Shown here: positions 51,622-63,823 of the stretch, piece by piece | Position numbering within the stretch: position 1 is the first letter of the stretch | How the letters are laid out: each line of letters opens with the position of its first letter | NCBI GenBank assembly: GCA_000381585.1 | Contig: KB906739.1 | Span: 62,001-126,000, forward strand | Reading direction: 5' to 3' | DNA: 64,000 bases | From: Acidobacteriaceae bacterium KBS 83 | Lineage (GTDB): Bacteria; Acidobacteriota; Terriglobia; Terriglobales; Acidobacteriaceae | The notes under the pieces: model-generated | Database searches by the model: none | Told to the model about the DNA's origin: nothing | What the model saw: only the letters and a program-made list of their open reading frames with translations | Program-made: the position numbers and the translations under genes

Positions 51622-53469
51622 TTAGATCCCTTCCTGCATAACCAGCTCGTCGGTCACGCTGCGCGCATCGATCGGCAAGCCATTGTAGTGCCGCACACTG
51701 CGCAGTTTGACCGCGTCTTCCGGGGGCAAATCGAGCTTGAGCAGGCTCAGCATCTGGGCATCGCGGTTCTGTTCGATCACGTAAATGCGATCGTGGGCGG
51801 CTACAAATTCGTGGATCTCACGCGTGAACGGATACGCGCGGATACGGAGGTAGTCCGTCTCAAGCTTGTATTCGGCCTTGAGCTGTTCACGGCTCTCCGT
51901 GACGGCGAAGTCTGTTGTGCCGTAAGCAATGAGCCCGATCTTCGAAGTGCCATTCACAACCGTGACCGGCGCAGGCACCATCTTGCGGGCGGTGTCAAAC
52001 TTACGCGCCAGCCGCTCCATTACGTGCTGGTACTCGTCGGGACGTTCGGTGTACAAAGCCCGTTCGTTGTGCCCGCTGCCGCGGGTGAAGAATGCTGCCT
52101 GCGGATGATCTGTTCCTGGCAGCGTGCGGTAGCCGACGGCGTCGCCATCGACATCCTTATACCGGGCAAAGCCGCCCAGACGTGTCAGGTCGTCGGCGCT
52201 CAGGACCTTGCCCCGCTGCATAGGCTTCTCCGGATAGCTGAACGGTTCCGTCATCCAGTTATTCATGCCCAGATCGAGATCGGAGAGGACGAAGATCGGA
52301 GTCTGCAGTTGTTCTGCCAGGTCGAAGGCCTCCACACTCATGTCGAAGCACTCCTTGACTGAACCGGGCAGCAACATGACATGACGTGTGTCGCCGTGTG
52401 ACAGATAGGCAACGGAGAGAATGTCGCCTTGCGCCGTACGTGTGGGCATGCCTGTCGAGGGACCCACGCGCTGGATGTCGAAGATAACCGCGGGGATCTC
52501 TGCGAAATAGCCTAGCCCGGCGAACTCCGACATGAGCGAGATACCGGGGCCGGAGGTAGCAGTCATCGAGCGAGCGCCCGTCCACGCCGCGCCCAGGACC
52601 ATGCCAACTGCGGCAAGTTCATCTTCAGCCTGGACGACGGCAAAGGTAGCCTTGCCGTCGGGGTCGACGCGATACCGCTTCAGCAGGTCAATCAGATTTT
52701 CCACCACCGATGACGATGGCGTGATCGGATACCACGTCACCACAGTGACGCCCGCGAACATGCAGCCCAGTGCCGCTGCCGCGTTCCCCTCGATAATGAT
52801 TTTGCCTTCGTTCGCGTGCATGCGCTCCACGCGGAACGGATCCTGTTTCGTTAAGGATGCCTTAGCGTAGTCGTAGCCTGCCTGCACGGCCGCCCAGTTT
52901 AGGTCCGCGGCCTTCTGCTTCTTAGCGAATTGACGACGCAGCGCCGCTTCAACCGTGGCCAGATCCATATCCAGCAGCTGCGCAACCACACCTACATAGA
53001 CCATGTTCTTCACCAGCTTGCGCAGCTTGGCCTCAGGACAAACTACAGCGGTGATCTTGTCGAAGGGCACCGGATAACACACCACGTCCTCGCGATATTG
53101 TTTCAGGTTCGCAGCGTCTTCGTAGATGGCGACACCGCCCGTCGGCAAGGATAGGATGTCATCCTTCGCCGTCTCGGCATTCATCGCGACCAGAATGTCG
53201 ATCTCTTTCTTACGCGCGATGTAACCCTTCTTGCTGGCACGAATGGTGTACCAGGTGGGCAGACCGGCAATATTGGATGGGAACAGATTCTTACCGCTGA
53301 TTGGAATCCCCATCGCGAAGATGCTCTTCAGCAGAACGCTGTTCGCAGATTGCGATCCCGAGCCGTTTACTGTTGCTACCTGGATGCTGAAGTCGTTGAC
53401 CACCTCACCGGATCGTTCGGCCGCAGCCCGCGGCTGCTCTGCTTTTAGGGTCACATCACTTGGTGCCAT
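51622..53469 (-). CDS. korA: 2-oxoacid:ferredoxin oxidoreductase, fused gamma-alpha subunit
   Basis: From ATG 53469 (GGGAA upstream) the protein has 615 residues. The N-terminal about 200 residues form the gamma domain (VNGSGSQSANSVLLKSIFAMGI), and the remainder the alpha pyrimidine-binding domain (WYPITPSSSVVENLIDLL, TSGPGISLMSEFAGL, STGMPTRTAQGD). The fused gamma-alpha arrangement is typical of aerobic KorA. It precedes korB with a 2-bp gap. A -10 box and a small palindrome lie about 80-100 bp upstream. Confidence 0.9.
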   Translation of the reverse strand: MAPSDVTLKAEQPRAAAERSGEVVNDFSIQVATVNGSGSQSANSVLLKSIFAMGIPISGKNLFPSNIAGLPTWYTIRASKKGYIARKKEIDILVAMNAETAKDDILSLPTGGVAIYEDAANLKQYREDVVCYPVPFDKITAVVCPEAKLRKLVKNMVYVGVVAQLLDMDLATVEAALRRQFAKKQKAADLNWAAVQAGYDYAKASLTKQDPFRVERMHANEGKIIIEGNAAAALGCMFAGVTVVTWYPITPSSSVVENLIDLLKRYRVDPDGKATFAVVQAEDELAAVGMVLGAAWTGARSMTATSGPGISLMSEFAGLGYFAEIPAVIFDIQRVGPSTGMPTRTAQGDILSVAYLSHGDTRHVMLLPGSVKECFDMSVEAFDLAEQLQTPIFVLSDLDLGMNNWMTEPFSYPEKPMQRGKVLSADDLTRLGGFARYKDVDGDAVGYRTLPGTDHPQAAFFTRGSGHNERALYTERPDEYQHVMERLARKFDTARKMVPAPVTVVNGTSKIGLIAYGTTDFAVTESREQLKAEYKLETDYLRIRAYPFTREIHEFVAAHDRIYVIEQNRDAQMLSLLKLDLPPEDAVKLRSVRHYNGLPIDARSVTDELVMQEGI

Positions 53470-53548
53470 GGAGCGGATTCCCTTCCCAAAACGCCAGATT
53501 CCTGCCGACTGGAAACACACGTCGCGTGCTGGTCGTTGCCATCTTTTT

Positions 53549-53568
53549 AGTATAGGACAGCGTTGTCC
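53549..53568 (-). promoter_or_regulatory. Probable -10 box with an adjoining palindrome upstream of korA
   Basis: On the minus strand TATACT (53549-53554) lies 79-85 bases before the korA start. The palindrome GGACA-GCGT-TGTCC (53555-53568) occupies the spacer next to it, a typical operator position. No matching -35 is clear. Confidence 0.4.
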
Positions 53569-53653
53569 ATCATGATCACGCAGCAGCGGTTAACTGCGCA
53601 GGCTCAGGGTTGAGTGGGTACGGACTGACGCTGAAATGATGGGACGCCGTCCG

Positions 53654-54715
53654 TTACTGGCGGATGTTGAGCAGCGAACGCTCCACTTCATCCCGTTCAG
53701 CGGCGGTCAAGGGCAACAGGGGTAACCGCGGCAAGCCGCCGTAGTAGCCGTTCAGGTCACACGCGTATTTCACGCCCGGAACGCCCAGGCGCCCACAGAT
53801 GAAGTCTGCGGCAGCCACTACGCGCTGCTGTTTCTCGTCCGCCAGCTTCTCGTCGCGGTCTTTCCATGCCATATGGATTTCCGCACACGCCTGCGGAGCG
53901 AAAGCTGCCATTGCCAATACGCCGCCAGTCGCACCGGCGGCCAGCGACGACAACAACGTCTGCGCGGAACCGCAAAGCACCTGAAAGCCGACCTCGCGTG
54001 TACGTGTCTTGAAGATCGGGGGCGGCGGCGCTGCGTATCCTACACCGGTCATTACGGCATCGGCAGGCATGAGGGCGGCAGCCAGTCCGGCGGCATTTGC
54101 TTGAGCGCTCAACATCCGGTTCGTAACGGCCGTAAATGTGGTTGTGACTGTAACCTGGCGACGAGGCGCTCCCGCGGTTGCGTTAGCGATGGCGGCTATG
54201 CGTTGCGGCTTTCCACTCGAGTCCTTGATGCCGTAGATGTTCGCGTGTCCGCACAGTTCGCCAATGATCTCGACCGACAGTTCATAGGCGGTGTACGCCG
54301 GAATGTTGTACAGCAGAATCGGCAGGGCAGAGGAATCAGCGACCATGTGGTAATAGTTCAGTATCTCGGCCGGTCTTAATTGCGGCCGATAAAAATGTGG
54401 CGTCCGAACGAGCGCCAGATCATAGTCGAGTGACGCAGCGTGCTCGATGCGCTTGAGGGTTTCGAGCAGGCTCTCGTGGCCAACTCCTGCGATGAGGATG
54501 CGATCATCCGAAGCCGCGTCGCGAGCGACGCGCAGGGCTTCGCGTGTCTCTTCATCGCTCAGCATGACTGCTTCACCGGTCGAGCCGAGAACCACGAGTC
54601 CGGCCAATGGAGCCCGGCAGTAGCGCTGAACACTGCGCTCCATATGGTGCCAGTGAGGACGTCCATCCGGCTGGAATGCCGTTGGGATTGCGGCGAAGAC
54701 GCCTTCGAGCAGCAT
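53654..54715 (-). CDS. DapA/NAL-family aldolase-like protein with an insertion
   Basis: The 353-residue protein is a dihydrodipicolinate synthase/N-acetylneuraminate lyase-type TIM barrel. Key residues are visible: GSTGE at 44-48, the Tyr of LLYNIP (Y136) and the Schiff-base lysine K164 in GIKDSSGK. A stretch of about 65 residues (about 178-242) interrupts the barrel between the lysine strand and VLCGSAQTLLSSLAAG; usual DapA proteins are about 290-300 residues. The gene lies 11 bp after carB, so it is probably co-transcribed with the car genes. Which 2-oxoacid substrate it uses cannot be decided, so dapA is not assigned. Confidence 0.85.
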   Translation of the reverse strand: MLLEGVFAAIPTAFQPDGRPHWHHMERSVQRYCRAPLAGLVVLGSTGEAVMLSDEETREALRVARDAASDDRILIAGVGHESLLETLKRIEHAASLDYDLALVRTPHFYRPQLRPAEILNYYHMVADSSALPILLYNIPAYTAYELSVEIIGELCGHANIYGIKDSSGKPQRIAAIANATAGAPRRQVTVTTTFTAVTNRMLSAQANAAGLAAALMPADAVMTGVGYAAPPPPIFKTRTREVGFQVLCGSAQTLLSSLAAGATGGVLAMAAFAPQACAEIHMAWKDRDEKLADEKQQRVVAAADFICGRLGVPGVKYACDLNGYYGGLPRLPLLPLTAAERDEVERSLLNIRQ

Positions 54716-54726
54716 CGTTCTTGTCC

Positions 54727-58041
<3,315 letters not shown>

Positions 58042-58042
58042 C

Positions 58043-58663
58043 TTAGCTTCCCTGCTTGCCGACGAGGCCGGCGAAATCGAAATCAGTCCATGCGTGGAAC
58101 ACGCGTTCTCCTGCGATGAAATCCTGATCTTCGGGGGTTAAATGCGGCTGCCCCCGAGGGTGCCCCTGTCGGTCGGTGAACCGGCCAGTACCCTGAAGGA
58201 CGCCGTGATGCCCCGCCGCTGTGAGAGTGTGAATGTAGATCCAACGCTGCTCCGGCTCAGAGTCGCCCGGCGTGTACTGGCTCTCGGACCGTGTGATTTT
58301 TCCGTTGGTGTCAATACAAGCGACCACATTGCGATCGAATTCCCCGTCGTGGTTCCACTGATACACCGCCCGCGGCACATCTTTTATCCTCCAAACCATG
58401 GCAATGCCTTCAATGTCGCCCTGAAGCTCGCGAACCTGCGCGCGCAGGTCATCCGCGACGTACCAGCCGCCGCGGAAGTACAACTCGATGGGACGCGGCG
58501 GGGCGACTCCCAGGCATCGACCGACATAGCCCATCACCGCCTTATCGGGAATTCCCCCGCGCAAACCGGTTGTGCCCACCTGTGCCTCAGCAACGCATGA
58601 TCCGAATGCACTCATCAAGAGGACTGCCGCACCCGCCATCAGGCTATGCGGTTGCGCATTCAC
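58043..58663 (-). CDS. Unknown secreted protein between carA and carB
   Basis: I do not recognise this 206-residue protein. It has a signal peptide ([21 protein letters not shown]), so it should be periplasmic or surface-exposed. The mature part has two cysteines besides those of the leader ([18 protein letters not shown]) and is strand-rich with aromatic residues ([40 protein letters not shown]). The GTG start overlaps the carA stop (GTGA), and carB begins one base after its stop, so it is translationally linked to cytoplasmic carbamoyl-phosphate synthase genes, which is unexpected for a secreted protein. No function is proposed. Confidence 0.85.
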   Translation of the reverse strand: MNAQPHSLMAGAAVLLMSAFGSCVAEAQVGTTGLRGGIPDKAVMGYVGRCLGVAPPRPIELYFRGGWYVADDLRAQVRELQGDIEGIAMVWRIKDVPRAVYQWNHDGEFDRNVVACIDTNGKITRSESQYTPGDSEPEQRWIYIHTLTAAGHHGVLQGTGRFTDRQGHPRGQPHLTPEDQDFIAGERVFHAWTDFDFAGLVGKQGS

Positions 58664-59787
58664 CGCTTCGACTCCTCCATCATCTTGCGAAAGTCGCGGA
58701 AGAGATAGTGCGAGTCATGCGGCCCCGGACTCGCCTCCGGGTGGTATTGGACGCTGAAAAGTGGCAGAGAGCGATGCCGCAAACCTTCGAGCGTGTTGTC
58801 ATTCAGGTCGACATGGGTCAGGTCTACCTCGCTCTGCTTCAGCGAATCCGGGTCGATGGCGAAGTTGTGGTTGTGCGCTGTGATCTCGATCTTGCCGCTA
58901 TCCGTCTGCTGCACAGGATGGTTGCCGCCGTGATGGCCGAACTTCAGCTTGTAACTCTTGCCTCCGAGCGCGAGACCGATAAGCTGGTGGCCAAGGCAGA
59001 TACCGAAGATGGGCTTTTTTCCCGCCAGTTTGCGAATGTTTTCGTGCGCATAATGCAGTGGCTCCGGGTCACCTGGCCCATTCGACAGGAAAATGCCATC
59101 CGGTTTGAGCGCCAGGACATCCTCTGCTGAGGTCTGTGCCGGCACTACGGTCACGCGAGCGCCCTCTCGCGTAAGCATCCTGAGAATGTTATGTTTAATC
59201 CCGTAGTCATAAGCCACTACATGAATGTTTTGTGCTGGTGCTTCTGGCATCAAACCCGGAACGGAATTGGCTGGGTGTTCGCGACTCCATTCGTACGTTT
59301 CTTTGGTCGATACCACGCTCGCGAGATCGCAACCGTCCATCCTCGGTTGCGCCTTGGCCTTGGCCACCAACGCTTCTGGACTGCCTCCGTTCGTAGAGAT
59401 CACTCCACGCATCACCCCATAGGTGCGAAGATGCCGCACCAGGGCTCTCGTGTCGATTTCGGAGATGACGGGAACGCCATGTCGCTCCAGATACTCGTCT
59501 GCCACTTGCTCGGAGCGCCAATTGGAGCTGACAGGAGAAAACTCCCGCGTGACCAAGCCTTCGATGTACGGCTTTTGTGCCTCTGCATCGGCAGCATTCG
59601 TTCCATAATTGCCGATCTGAGGATTTGTCAGGACGACGATCTGGCCCGCATAGGAGGGATCTGTGAAGATCTCCTGGTAGCCCGTCAGTGATGTGTTGAA
59701 AACGACTTCGCCTGCGCGCTCACCGCCCGCGCCGTGGCTCTCACCGCGGAAGATGCGCCCGTCTTCGAGCGCAAGGATGGCCTGCAT
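58660..59787 (-). CDS. carA: Carbamoyl-phosphate synthase small subunit (glutamine amidotransferase)
   Basis: CarA supplies ammonia from glutamine to CarB. From ATG 59787 (GGAG five bases upstream) the protein has 375 residues, with the N-terminal CPSase domain (AILALEDGRIFRGES, VVFNTSLTGYQEIFTDPSY) and a C-terminal class I amidotransferase with the nucleophile in FGICLGHQLIGLAL and the His/Glu in YHPEASPGP. The first gene of the carA-unknown-carB-aldolase run. Confidence 0.97.
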   Translation of the reverse strand: MQAILALEDGRIFRGESHGAGGERAGEVVFNTSLTGYQEIFTDPSYAGQIVVLTNPQIGNYGTNAADAEAQKPYIEGLVTREFSPVSSNWRSEQVADEYLERHGVPVISEIDTRALVRHLRTYGVMRGVISTNGGSPEALVAKAKAQPRMDGCDLASVVSTKETYEWSREHPANSVPGLMPEAPAQNIHVVAYDYGIKHNILRMLTREGARVTVVPAQTSAEDVLALKPDGIFLSNGPGDPEPLHYAHENIRKLAGKKPIFGICLGHQLIGLALGGKSYKLKFGHHGGNHPVQQTDSGKIEITAHNHNFAIDPDSLKQSEVDLTHVDLNDNTLEGLRHRSLPLFSVQYHPEASPGPHDSHYLFRDFRKMMEESKR

Positions 59788-59878
59788 CGCTGCTCCATAG
59801 CGTGGATTCAATCGATGTTAGCAGGTTTGGCGCGCAGAATCGATGACTGTCGAGTTCGGATGCATGGCTTCGACGGCT

Positions 59879-60454
59879 TTATTCGACGACGTGCATCTTC
59901 TCTGTCGGCCAATAAACAAACGCAGCCTTCCCGTAGATGAAGCTGCGATCCACTGGCCCAAAATCGCGGCTGTCACTTGAGATCGAGCGGTGATCTCCCA
60001 TGACGTAATAACAGTGCGGCGGCAGAACGATAGCAGATATCGAGCGAACATCACGGAAGCGCTGCGGCACGTAAGGCTCCGCGACTTGGACGCCGTTCAC
60101 GTATACACGACCTTCGTCTACTTCCATGCGATCGCCAGGCAGGGCAATCACGCGCTTGATGTAACTCTTGGAGGGGTCCCGTGGGTAATAGAAGACAACA
60201 ACATCGCCTCGACTGATGTCTTCAAAGTGGTACACGAACTTGTTGATGAAGATGCGGTCTTGATCCTGAAGCCTCGGCAGCATGCTCGTGCCTTCGACAC
60301 GCACCGGCTGGTACAGAAAGGTGATTACAAAGAATGCCACTGCAAGCGACACGAGGATGTCGCGCGCCCACACGGCGACGGCGCGGCGTCGGCTTCGCCG
60401 TATGCCCATGTCGAGTGGGTGCGGTCCCTGCGATTGGCTTTCCTGGCTATCCAT
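59879..60454 (-). CDS. lepB: Type I signal peptidase
   Basis: Signal peptidase I cleaves leader peptides at the outer face of the cytoplasmic membrane. The 191-residue protein (ATG 60454, overlapping the preceding stop as TGATG) has one transmembrane helix (LVSLAVAFFVITFLY), the Ser nucleophile S57 in VEGTSMLP, the Lys general base K100 in YIKRVIALPGD, and box E in GDHRSISSDSRDFG. A single N-terminal helix is the Gram-positive-like/short form. Confidence 0.95.
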   Translation of the reverse strand: MDSQESQSQGPHPLDMGIRRSRRRAVAVWARDILVSLAVAFFVITFLYQPVRVEGTSMLPRLQDQDRIFINKFVYHFEDISRGDVVVFYYPRDPSKSYIKRVIALPGDRMEVDEGRVYVNGVQVAEPYVPQRFRDVRSISAIVLPPHCYYVMGDHRSISSDSRDFGPVDRSFIYGKAAFVYWPTEKMHVVE

Positions 60455-61308
60455 CAATTGCAACCGAGACTACCGGGTGGGCAGAGAATATGCGCGGGCT
60501 TCGAAAGTGGCTGCGCTTGCCCCTCAGTAGGAATGTACTGCGGATTTCCACGCACGTCATTAATGCCGGCCAGTTGCGAGGGTTGAAGCTCGAGTGGGCG
60601 CTGCATCACCATCTCGAGACTGGTGCCCTCCGGAATAACAATCTCGTCGCCTCGGGTGAAGAGGGTATAAATCAATCCGCCAGCCACGCCCGCAAGACCA
60701 CCAACAGCTGCCCCTCGACCCGCATCGCCGCTCGCCGCGCCTCCGATGACGCCGCCGGTGGCACCGATCATTCCTCCCTTTAGCACCTCGCCAGCATCCT
60801 TGCCCTTGCTGCCCGGCTGCTCGATGGTGCCCTCGTCGCCTTTGACCGATGGACCTCCTGACCCCGGCAAATTATTCACCGTGCCGGGAATGCCGACGAC
60901 CTGGCCATTGGGGAAGATCATGGTGGTGAAGTGCATCAACAGCTTGGCGCGGCCCTTGACACGGCCGGGACGCTCCACCCTGTCGACCTCGCCCTGCACA
61001 TAGACACCGGCTGGGATCAGGACATGGGATCCCACGATAACCGGAAAGCTCGAAACCAGATACACGCCATCACCAGGACGCGCCGTCTTGGTGTTCACGC
61101 CGCTTTTCAGCGACAAAAGAACTTTCGTGCCAGCCGGCACGGTGTACGACGTGCTTTTCGATGACGCCTCAGCGGAACCCGTCCCGGCCGCCGCAGTTGT
61201 GGCCGGCGGCGTTTGGGATCCAGGTTGCGTCTGCTGCCCAGTCAAGGTAAGTGGAACGGCGAGAAGAGTACTGCACATCAAACAGGCAGCGGGATGAATC
61301 CGTTTCAT
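60454..61308 (-). CDS. Secreted protein with glycine-zipper-like segment
   Basis: The 284-residue protein has a signal peptide (CLMCSTLLAVPLTLTG) and a strand-rich middle domain (YTVPAGTKVLLSLKSGVNT, VIVGSHVLIPAGVYVQGEVD). A Gly/Ala-rich, probably membrane-inserting glycine zipper spans about residues 180-225 (GGMIGATGGVIGGAASGDAG), and a Pro/Gly-rich tail follows. The middle domain recalls TrbI/VirB10-type or BON-like barrels, but I do not recognise the family. It precedes lepB with a one-base overlap, so both are co-expressed. A role at the outer envelope is likely; the function is unknown. Confidence 0.85.
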   Translation of the reverse strand: MKRIHPAACLMCSTLLAVPLTLTGQQTQPGSQTPPATTAAAGTGSAEASSKSTSYTVPAGTKVLLSLKSGVNTKTARPGDGVYLVSSFPVIVGSHVLIPAGVYVQGEVDRVERPGRVKGRAKLLMHFTTMIFPNGQVVGIPGTVNNLPGSGGPSVKGDEGTIEQPGSKGKDAGEVLKGGMIGATGGVIGGAASGDAGRGAAVGGLAGVAGGLIYTLFTRGDEIVIPEGTSLEMVMQRPLELQPSQLAGINDVRGNPQYIPTEGQAQPLSKPAHILCPPGSLGCN

Positions 61309-61444
61309 GAATCGATACCCACTTCGTTTATAGACGCAGCCCGAAGTACATGGATAGCGTTTTCACCTCTCCGGTAATCAGCCCGGCATGGCAACATTGT
61401 TACGAAAGAGAATCGATCGGATTTGAAATTCAGCCGATGAGGCA

Positions 61445-62569
61445 TTGCCCTTGGTTCAAGCGATAAGCCGCGGTTTTCCTGCGACAACAGCACTGCTGGA
61501 GGGGGCAGTACGCGATCGCGTTTTCCCTGGATGTGTATTCGCAGTTTTGGCCGGAAGAGACACAACAACCAGCGCAGATGTCCAGGCAGTCGGACGCTTC
61601 ACCTACGAACCGGAATCATTGCCAGTCGAGCGCGGCACAATTTTCGATCTCGCCAGCCTGACCAAGGTGCTTGCGACCACAGCAGCCGTGATGTGGCTTC
61701 TCGACCGCCGGTTGCTGGCGCTTGACGTGCCGGTTAGCGAGTGGCTGCCGGAGTTTGCGGATTTGGATCCGTCCGACTCGCGCCGCTCGCGGGTCACGTT
61801 GCGGATGCTATTGAGTCACTCCTCGGGTCTTCCCGGGTACGTGCGTCTCTTCGAGTCGGCAAACGATCGCACCGCGATGATCGCGGCAGCTCTTAGCCAG
61901 CCTCTGACGGCAGATCCAGGGAGCCGATCCGAGTATTCCGACATTGGCTTCATTGTTCTCGGACATCTCGTCGAAAAGATCGCAGGCGAACGACTGGACT
62001 CCTTCTGCCAGCGAGAGATCTTCTCCCATTTGGGCATGAGCGCGAGTGGCTTCTGTCCAGACCCGATGCTCTGCGCCTCAATTCCGCCCACAGAGCACGA
62101 CCGCGGCTTCCGGCATCGCATGATACAGGGTGAGGTGCACGATGAAAACGCCTCCGTAATGGGTGGGGTCGCCGGGCATGCGGGTCTCTTCTCGGACGCT
62201 CTCGATCCTCTGCGCTTCGCCACATGCATCCTGGAAGATGGGGTGACGCCTTCCGGCAGCCAATTGTTCTCCACACAAACGATTGCTCAATTTGCAGAGC
62301 CGGCTCGGCAGCCGGCAGGCACATCGCGAGCGCTCGGATGGGATACACCATCGACGCCGTCCTCTTCCGGAAACTTCTTCTCACGGCGATCCATCGGTCA
62401 TCTTGGATTCACAGGCACCTCGCTTTGGATCGACCTGGATGCCGCTGTCGCCGTGACCCTCCTTACAAACCGAACCTGGCCGGACCGCTCCAATCAAGCC
62501 ATTCGCGAGCTACGTCCTCACTTCCACGATGCCATCCGGCGTGAGCTCCGAACCGATCACATAATCTGA
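61445..62569 (+). CDS. Serine hydrolase of the beta-lactamase/D-Ala-D-Ala carboxypeptidase superfamily
   Basis: The 374-residue protein has the SxxK active-site motif S71-L-T-K74 (DLASLTKVLATTAA), the YxS/N-type motif EYSDIGF, and a KTG-like position in GHLGFTGTSLW. The start is TTG. No signal peptide is obvious, which is unusual for class C beta-lactamase-like proteins and suggests a cytosolic esterase or amidase. It diverges from the secreted gene and precedes murQ, so it may take part in cell-wall recycling; other esterase functions remain possible. Confidence 0.85.
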   Translation: MPLVQAISRGFPATTALLEGAVRDRVFPGCVFAVLAGRDTTTSADVQAVGRFTYEPESLPVERGTIFDLASLTKVLATTAAVMWLLDRRLLALDVPVSEWLPEFADLDPSDSRRSRVTLRMLLSHSSGLPGYVRLFESANDRTAMIAAALSQPLTADPGSRSEYSDIGFIVLGHLVEKIAGERLDSFCQREIFSHLGMSASGFCPDPMLCASIPPTEHDRGFRHRMIQGEVHDENASVMGGVAGHAGLFSDALDPLRFATCILEDGVTPSGSQLFSTQTIAQFAEPARQPAGTSRALGWDTPSTPSSSGNFFSRRSIGHLGFTGTSLWIDLDAAVAVTLLTNRTWPDRSNQAIRELRPHFHDAIRRELRTDHII

Positions 62570-62688
62570 TCGCAATGTAGCGGCGGCCTCTCGCGGTCAT
62601 AATTCCGGTAACCCCGATCTGCATTTTCCTGCATCGACGTTTTGACGCGCGCGGTAAAATACAGCTAAGGGACGTTTCCGAAAACCAC

Positions 62689-63669
62689 ATGGCTACCTTG
62701 ACCCCCGCAACCCGCATGACCGGAACCGCAGAGGACGGGGCAATTCACACCCCAACCGAAAGTGAACTGCACGATCTGATGACGGAGAGCGTCAACTCCG
62801 CATCGCAAGGGTTCGACACGAAATCCGCGCTCGAGATTGCACGGATCATCAATCACGAAGACAGCAAGGTTGCTGCTGCAGTTAAGAAGGCTCTTCCCGA
62901 GATTGCGCTCGTTATCGACGCCGTAGCGCGCGCTCTACGAGACGGTGGCCGGCTGATTTATGTCGCTGCCGGATCGAGCGGCCGCATCGCTGCACTGGAC
63001 GCCTCGGAGTGTCCCCCCGCTTATTCCACTTCCCCGCAGTCCGTCCAATACATCGTTGCGGGTGGTCCCAAAGCTGTTGCATCGGCGGTGGAGGTGAATG
63101 AGGATTCCCCCGAGCTCGGCCAGCGTGATATAGCGCGTCGCCGCCCCACCCGCAAGGATGTCGTGATCGGCCTCTCCGCCTCCGGACGGACACCCTACGT
63201 CGTGGGTGCCGTGGAGTACGCGCGCAGCCGCGGAGCCCATACGGCAGCCATCACATGCAACCAGAACACCGCCCTTGCTGCGGCCGCGGAGATTACGATT
63301 GTCGCCGAAGTGGGCCCGGAGGTGATCTCCGGCTCTACCCGCATGAAGGCAGCGACTGCTCAGAAGATGATCACCAACATGATCACGACCGGCGCCATGA
63401 CACGGCTCGGTTATGTGTACGAGAACATGATGGTGAATGTGCACATGCACAATGCCAAGCTCGTAGAGCGTGGCATCGGAGTCCTGATGCGTGCCTGCAA
63501 CATCGATCGTGACACTGCCGTCCAGACCATCAAGTCTGCCGGGAAAAGCGTGCCAATTGCTCTCGTAATGCTCAAGGCGGGCGTTGACAAGCCAGAAGCA
63601 GTCCGGCGTTTGGCCAAAGCGGATGGAAACGTTCGACTGGCGATCGAGGACACCGTCCTCGAGCTATAG
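62689..63669 (+). CDS. murQ: N-acetylmuramic acid 6-phosphate etherase
   Basis: MurQ cleaves the lactyl ether of MurNAc-6-phosphate to GlcNAc-6-phosphate during peptidoglycan recycling. The 326-residue protein has a SIS domain with LIYVAAGSSGRIAALDASECPP, where the E of DASE is catalytic in family members, followed by VIGLSASGRTPYVVGAVEYA and the GSTRMKAATAQKMI motif. The C-terminal helical domain (about 275-326) is typical. The preceding serine hydrolase and following murA fit a peptidoglycan context. Confidence 0.96.
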   Translation: MATLTPATRMTGTAEDGAIHTPTESELHDLMTESVNSASQGFDTKSALEIARIINHEDSKVAAAVKKALPEIALVIDAVARALRDGGRLIYVAAGSSGRIAALDASECPPAYSTSPQSVQYIVAGGPKAVASAVEVNEDSPELGQRDIARRRPTRKDVVIGLSASGRTPYVVGAVEYARSRGAHTAAITCNQNTALAAAAEITIVAEVGPEVISGSTRMKAATAQKMITNMITTGAMTRLGYVYENMMVNVHMHNAKLVERGIGVLMRACNIDRDTAVQTIKSAGKSVPIALVMLKAGVDKPEAVRRLAKADGNVRLAIEDTVLEL

Positions 63670-63766
63670 GCCTGCACTCTGGCATCCTCCTGTCGGCCTC
63701 CTCCGCGAGGCCGATACTTTTCCGATACACCGTCTACAACTTCCGTCGATTCCTAGCCCTCGTGGA

Positions 63767-63794
63767 TTGACGCGGGCCTCGCCATCCGTACACT
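63767..63794 (+). promoter_or_regulatory. Sigma-70-type promoter of murA
   Basis: TTGACG (63767-63772), 16-bp spacer, TACACT (63789-63794). The transcription start would be about 23 nt before the murA ATG at 63824, leaving room for the AGGAG at 63809. Confidence 0.7.
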
Positions 63795-63823
63795 GAGGGG
63801 ACATAGCAGGAGTCCTCACGTTC

